Source: an uncultured Campylobacter sp. (GTDB taxonomy: Bacteria > Campylobacterota > Campylobacteria > Campylobacterales > Campylobacteraceae). Taken from it: a stretch of 56,228 nucleotides of DNA. Positions 53,719 to 56,228 of this stretch are shown one piece after another. The stretch spans positions 1 through 56,228 of the forward strand of contig NZ_CALHGM010000038.1 in assembly GCF_938030145.1 (NCBI RefSeq), in the 5' to 3' direction. The notes under the pieces were generated by a model. It had not been told where the DNA came from. It ran no database searches and saw nothing but the letters and a program-made list of their open reading frames with translations. A program made the position numbers and the translations under genes. The number at the start of each line of letters is the position of its first letter. The first letter of the stretch is position 1.

Positions 53719-54167
53719 GCAGCTTTCAGCTCTACGAGGTCTAAATTTATCACGACCGAGCCGAGCAGCGCGGGAGCGAAATTTCCGCCGTCAAAATTTT
53801 CATTCTTTAAATTTTTATCGTTAGAACTTTTGCCCTCGGAATTTTCGGAATTTATAGTATTAGAATTTTCGCTCGCAGAATTTGCGGCGCTTGTATTTTC
53901 ATTAGTAGAATTTGCAGCGTTTAGAATTTTGCCGCCGCTGTTTTCATACGCGGAATTCTCTTTGCTCAAATCCTCGCCAAAGCCCGCAAATGCTGCAGGA
54001 TCGAGCGGGAAGCTCAGCACGTCGGTCGCCTTATTGATGCCGCGCGTTTGCGCATTTAGCTGCCGCATCTCCTCGCCGCGCACAAAAATTAGCTCGACGC
54101 TCCCGCCGCCCAGCTCCGCCGCGATAGCGTCCAAAATTTCGGGATAGGGCTGCTCGCAAAGTATCAT
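53538..54167 (-). CDS. ybeY: Endoribonuclease YbeY with in-frame insert
   Basis: A 209-residue protein, whereas the family is normally near 135-155. YbeY is a zinc-dependent RNase in 16S rRNA maturation and ribosome quality control. The zinc motif HGMLHVLGYDHE and the N-terminal NAQTRGINKATDVLSFP are intact. Between them, at residues 60-132, lies an Asn/Ser/Glu-rich block (for example NTSAANSASENSN) with no family counterpart. AGAGGGG precedes the ATG. The gene is divergent from queC with 54 bp between them. Its 3' end is duplicated at 51961-52147. Confidence 0.93.
   Translation of the reverse strand: MILCEQPYPEILDAIAAELGGGSVELIFVRGEEMRQLNAQTRGINKATDVLSFPLDPAAFAGFGEDLSKENSAYENSGGKILNAANSTNENTSAANSASENSNTINSENSEGKSSNDKNLKNENFDGGNFAPALLGSVVINLDLVELKAAQLGHGTDDETALLFTHGMLHVLGYDHESDDGQMRAKECEIIEKFRLPKSLIVRTEGNEE
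53772..53990 (-). repeat. In-frame RAATTY repeat insert (ybeY)
   Basis: About 219 bp. On the coding strand GAAAATTCY and related cores recur every 12-30 bases and are read as x-AAT-TYN (Asn-Ser or Asn-Phe), the same phase as in priA and the RusA-like gene. No in-frame stop. Confidence 0.78.
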
Positions 54168-54194
54168 TTTTACCCCTCTTTTATAAAATTTCCG

Positions 54195-54200
54195 TATAAT
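54195..54200 (+). promoter_or_regulatory. -10 box for queC
   Basis: TATAAT within CCGTATAATTTTAGC, 22 bp before the queC ATG, in the short gap shared with the divergent ybeY gene. Confidence 0.55.
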
Positions 54201-54221
54201 TTTAGCAAAAAAAGGACGAAA

Positions 54222-55397
54222 ATGAGAGCTTTATGCGTGATCAGCGGCGGCATGGACAGCGCGACCTGCGCCTATATCGCGAGGCGCGAAGGTTACGAGA
54301 TCGTGGCGCTGCATTTCGATTATAATCAGCGCACGATGGGCAAGGAGCGCGAGTGCTTCGGTAAAATTTGCGACGATTTGGGGGTCGCAAAAAGGCTGAT
54401 TTTAGACGCTCGCTTCATCGCACAAATCGGCGGTAGTGCCCTTACGGACGGTGCTTTGCCGATCAGAAAGGGTGCGGCGGAGCTTTGCGGTGCGGTAAAT
54501 TCCATTGGCGCCAAGATTGACAGCGCGGCAAATTCCAAGAGTACTGAGCTCAGTAGGCAAAATTTTACCGAGACAAATTCTGCCGCCGAATTAGATGGGC
54601 AAAATTCTATTGTAGCGAATTCTACTAATGCCGAGATCGGCGGGCAAAATTTTACTGCGTTAAATTTCTCGGCGAGCCCTGCGGACGCTACGCTCGGTGC
54701 AGATTCGGCGCGAGACAGCCGCTTGCAGAGCGGTGAAATTTTAATTCAAGACGCTGAAATTTTACTAGGGGGCGATGAGCCTTCGCCGCAAGGCGGTAAA
54801 ATTTTAGCCTGCGACGACAAAATTTCACCGCAGGGCAGCAAAATTCTGGTTCAAGAAGGTGAAATTTCACCTCAAAGCGGAGCCGAGCCGCAGCAGGGCG
54901 ATAAAATTTCATCAAAGCACGCAGGGGGTAAAATTTCACCTCAAAGCCAAAGCGATAAAATTCCACCGCCAAGCGGCGAGAGCGCGTTTTCAGATCTGCC
55001 GAGCACCTACGTGCCGTTTCGCAACGGCGTGTTTTTGAGTATCGCCGCCGCCCTTGCCGAGAAGGAGCGCTGCGACGCGATCTTCATCGGCGTGGTGCAG
55101 GAGGACAGCAGCGGCTACCCCGATTGCAGCGCGGAGTTCATCGGCGCGTTTGAGCGAGCGCTCGATCTGGGCACGAGCCGCGACTTTCATCCGCGCATCA
55201 AAACCCCGCTCGTGCACCTTAGCAAGGCGCAGATCGTCTCGCTGGCGCTTGGGATCGGCGTGCCGTTAGAGCTTACGTGGAGCTGCTACGAGCGCGAGGA
55301 CGCTGCGTGCGGGCTTTGCGACAGCTGCCTGCTGCGACTTAAAGGCTTTGCGGGCGCCGGCGCGAAAGATAAAATCCCCTACGCGATAGAAGCTTAG
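54222..55397 (+). CDS. queC: 7-cyano-7-deazaguanine synthase with large in-frame insert
   Basis: A 391-residue enzyme, against about 220-235 for the family. QueC makes preQ0, the precursor of queuosine in tRNA. The PP-loop SGGMDS (residues 8-13), the YVPFRNGVFLSIAAALAE helix and the zinc cysteines (CYEREDAACGLCDSC) are intact. About 175 residues (83-257) between SALTD and STYVPFRN have no counterpart. The first half of this block is QNF/NS-type; the second half is a different repeat with GGKISPQSG-like units. AAAGGA sits 6 bp before the ATG. Confidence 0.93.
   Translation: MRALCVISGGMDSATCAYIARREGYEIVALHFDYNQRTMGKERECFGKICDDLGVAKRLILDARFIAQIGGSALTDGALPIRKGAAELCGAVNSIGAKIDSAANSKSTELSRQNFTETNSAAELDGQNSIVANSTNAEIGGQNFTALNFSASPADATLGADSARDSRLQSGEILIQDAEILLGGDEPSPQGGKILACDDKISPQGSKILVQEGEISPQSGAEPQQGDKISSKHAGGKISPQSQSDKIPPPSGESAFSDLPSTYVPFRNGVFLSIAAALAEKERCDAIFIGVVQEDSSGYPDCSAEFIGAFERALDLGTSRDFHPRIKTPLVHLSKAQIVSLALGIGVPLELTWSCYEREDAACGLCDSCLLRLKGFAGAGAKDKIPYAIEA
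54468..54992 (+). repeat. In-frame two-part repeat insert (queC)
   Basis: About 525 bp. From 54480 to 54680 the cores (CAAAATTTT, CAAATTCT) are read in the Asn-Ser/Phe phase. From about 54730 the unit changes to GGYRAAATTTCACCRCARRGC, repeated about eight times at 24-30-base spacing and read in another phase as Lys/Glu-Ile-Ser/Leu. No in-frame stop in either part. Confidence 0.78.
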
Positions 55398-55719
55398 GCA
55401 CGCCGCGACGAAATTTATCGAGCCCGTGCGACTCAGCGTGTCATCGCAGCTTGATATGCGCGGGTTTTGGATACGTAGCGCCGCACGATTTGTGGCGGGA
55501 TTTCAAACATACGGCGGCGGCTTGTGCTTTGGCGCGCGCCGAGCCGCGGCTGTAAATTTAAACTGCGCTTTGAAATTTTAAAAATTTTAACGAGAGCGTT
55601 GCATGTGGTTTGAGGCGAAAATCAATTATAAATTTAACCCTACGATATATTTATTAGCGCATAGGCGGATATAAACATATCGTAGTATAATCCGAGAATT
55701 AAATTTTAAGGAGGAGAGA
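55398..55719 (+). other. Spacer with a dispersed repeat copy
   Basis: No gene. Bases 55569-55605 resemble the CTTTGAAATTTTA…GAGCGTTG units at 32845-33046, more than 22 kb away. The right end holds the promoter and ribosome site of the next gene. Confidence 0.55.
55686..55691 (+). promoter_or_regulatory. -10 box for the 55720 gene
   Basis: TATAAT within CGTAGTATAATCCG, 28 bp before the ATG; AAGGAGGAG follows as ribosome site. Confidence 0.6.
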
Positions 55720-56166
55720 ATGGCGTTTGAAAATGCTATCATCACTAAAAAGGATGATGAAAAGTACGGGTTGAGTAAAATTTTTTATCAATATAGTCCG
55801 TATTATGAAGAACTACCTAGAAATTTTGTTGTTGATAGACAAAAAGATATTTGGTTTCTTTTAATTAAAAGACTACCAAATGAAGGGTATGATTATGGTT
55901 ATGGGAGCAAAAAGCTATGGAGGCTTTATATTCAAGGAAATAATTTAGATATTCTTTTGGACTACGAATATGATCAAGAAGTGGATGGACGCAAATTTCA
56001 AAGGGTGTGGAAAATTATCGAGGTAAATGTTATAAATTCTATTATTCCAGATAATGAAGTTATTAAAATATTGAGAGATATTTTGATTGATTTTAAATTT
56101 AGACCAGGCTGGGAGGATAAGGATGATTTTAGTGTAGCGTTAATAGATGTAAGAAAGGAAAAATAA
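55720..56166 (+). CDS. Small protein of unknown function (possible immunity-type)
   Basis: A 148-residue cytoplasmic-looking protein with a very strong ribosome site (AAGGAGGAG). It is rich in aromatic and acidic residues (IWFLLIKRLPNEGYDYG, LYIQGNNLDILLDYEYDQE) and has no signal peptide. The low GC differs from queC just upstream. Its first 20 residues (MAFENAIITKKDDEKYGL) resemble those of the next gene, so a tandem family begins here. Small, strongly translated, tandem, divergent proteins of this size next to a toxin-like region are often immunity proteins; that is inference only. Confidence 0.7.
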   Translation: MAFENAIITKKDDEKYGLSKIFYQYSPYYEELPRNFVVDRQKDIWFLLIKRLPNEGYDYGYGSKKLWRLYIQGNNLDILLDYEYDQEVDGRKFQRVWKIIEVNVINSIIPDNEVIKILRDILIDFKFRPGWEDKDDFSVALIDVRKEK

Positions 56167-56167
56167 A

Positions 56168-56228
56168 ATGGCATTTGTAGCAGAATATATTTCTAAAGAG
56201 GATATTAAGAAATATGATATTATAAATC
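56168..56228 (+). CDS. Start of a paralogue of the preceding gene (partial)
   Basis: The ATG at 56168, 1 bp after the previous stop and with AAGGA 9 bp upstream, opens a frame that runs off the window. The 20 visible residues (MAFVAEYISKEDIKKYDIIN) line up with the start of the 55720 product (MAFxxxxIxKxDxxKY), indicating a tandem duplicate. Confidence 0.65.
   Translation, partial: MAFVAEYISKEDIKKYDIIN

Overview
The window looks like the chromosome of a Campylobacter species (Campylobacterota). The pointers are the very high frequency of AAATTT-type words, AAGGA-type ribosome sites close to ATG, T-rich TATAAT promoters with no clear -35, and a run of genes whose order matches, from memory, the C. 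jejuni block around fbp-mobB-slt-gltX-psd. The mixed base composition and the long non-coding stretches suggest one of the oral, non-thermophilic species (gracilis, rectus, showae, curvus or concisus type). The exact species cannot be fixed from the sequence alone.

Region 1 (1-13283) is a surface-polysaccharide locus, all on the plus strand and mostly with overlapping stop and start codons. It holds four GT4-type glycosyltransferases, two SAM methyltransferases, a NodB-like deacetylase-fold protein, a Wzx flippase, a heparinase II/III-family protein, ManC (GDP-mannose supply) and a WbaP-type initiating sugar-phosphate transferase. Base composition flips between AT-rich and GC-richer blocks, once inside the heparinase-like gene, which points to a recombined cassette.

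Region 2 (13284-25202) carries a giant RTX calcium-binding gene broken into three reading frames by one frameshift and one nonsense codon. It is followed by a mobile segment with a small HTH protein, a tyrosine recombinase, repeat-rich spacer and a second tyrosine integrase beside a tRNA-Lys gene.

Region 3 (25203-47780) is mostly housekeeping: a SYLF-domain protein, an M23 peptidase, a RusA-like protein, ogt, dapE, a LysE-type exporter, fbp, mobB, slt, a YggT-family protein, gltX, mscL, a Crp/Fnr regulator, a metallophosphoesterase, psd, a pseudopilin and priA. Two roughly 1-kb non-coding stretches are filled with degenerate AAATTT-centred repeats. Several conserved genes (the RusA-like gene, psd, priA, and later ybeY and queC) carry long in-frame low-complexity inserts built on a similar RAATTY-centred DNA unit. 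This is the most unusual feature of the window.

Region 4 (47781-56228) is an effector-like island: a secreted protein of unknown function, a GH24 lysozyme gene with a frameshift, an RTX/von Willebrand A protein sharing its C-terminal tail with the first RTX gene, and a strong terminator. Next comes a 187-bp duplicated 3' end of ybeY enclosing decayed small genes, then the intact ybeY, queC, and the start of a tandem family of small unknown proteins that could be immunity-type proteins. No type I secretion exporter for the RTX proteins lies in the window.
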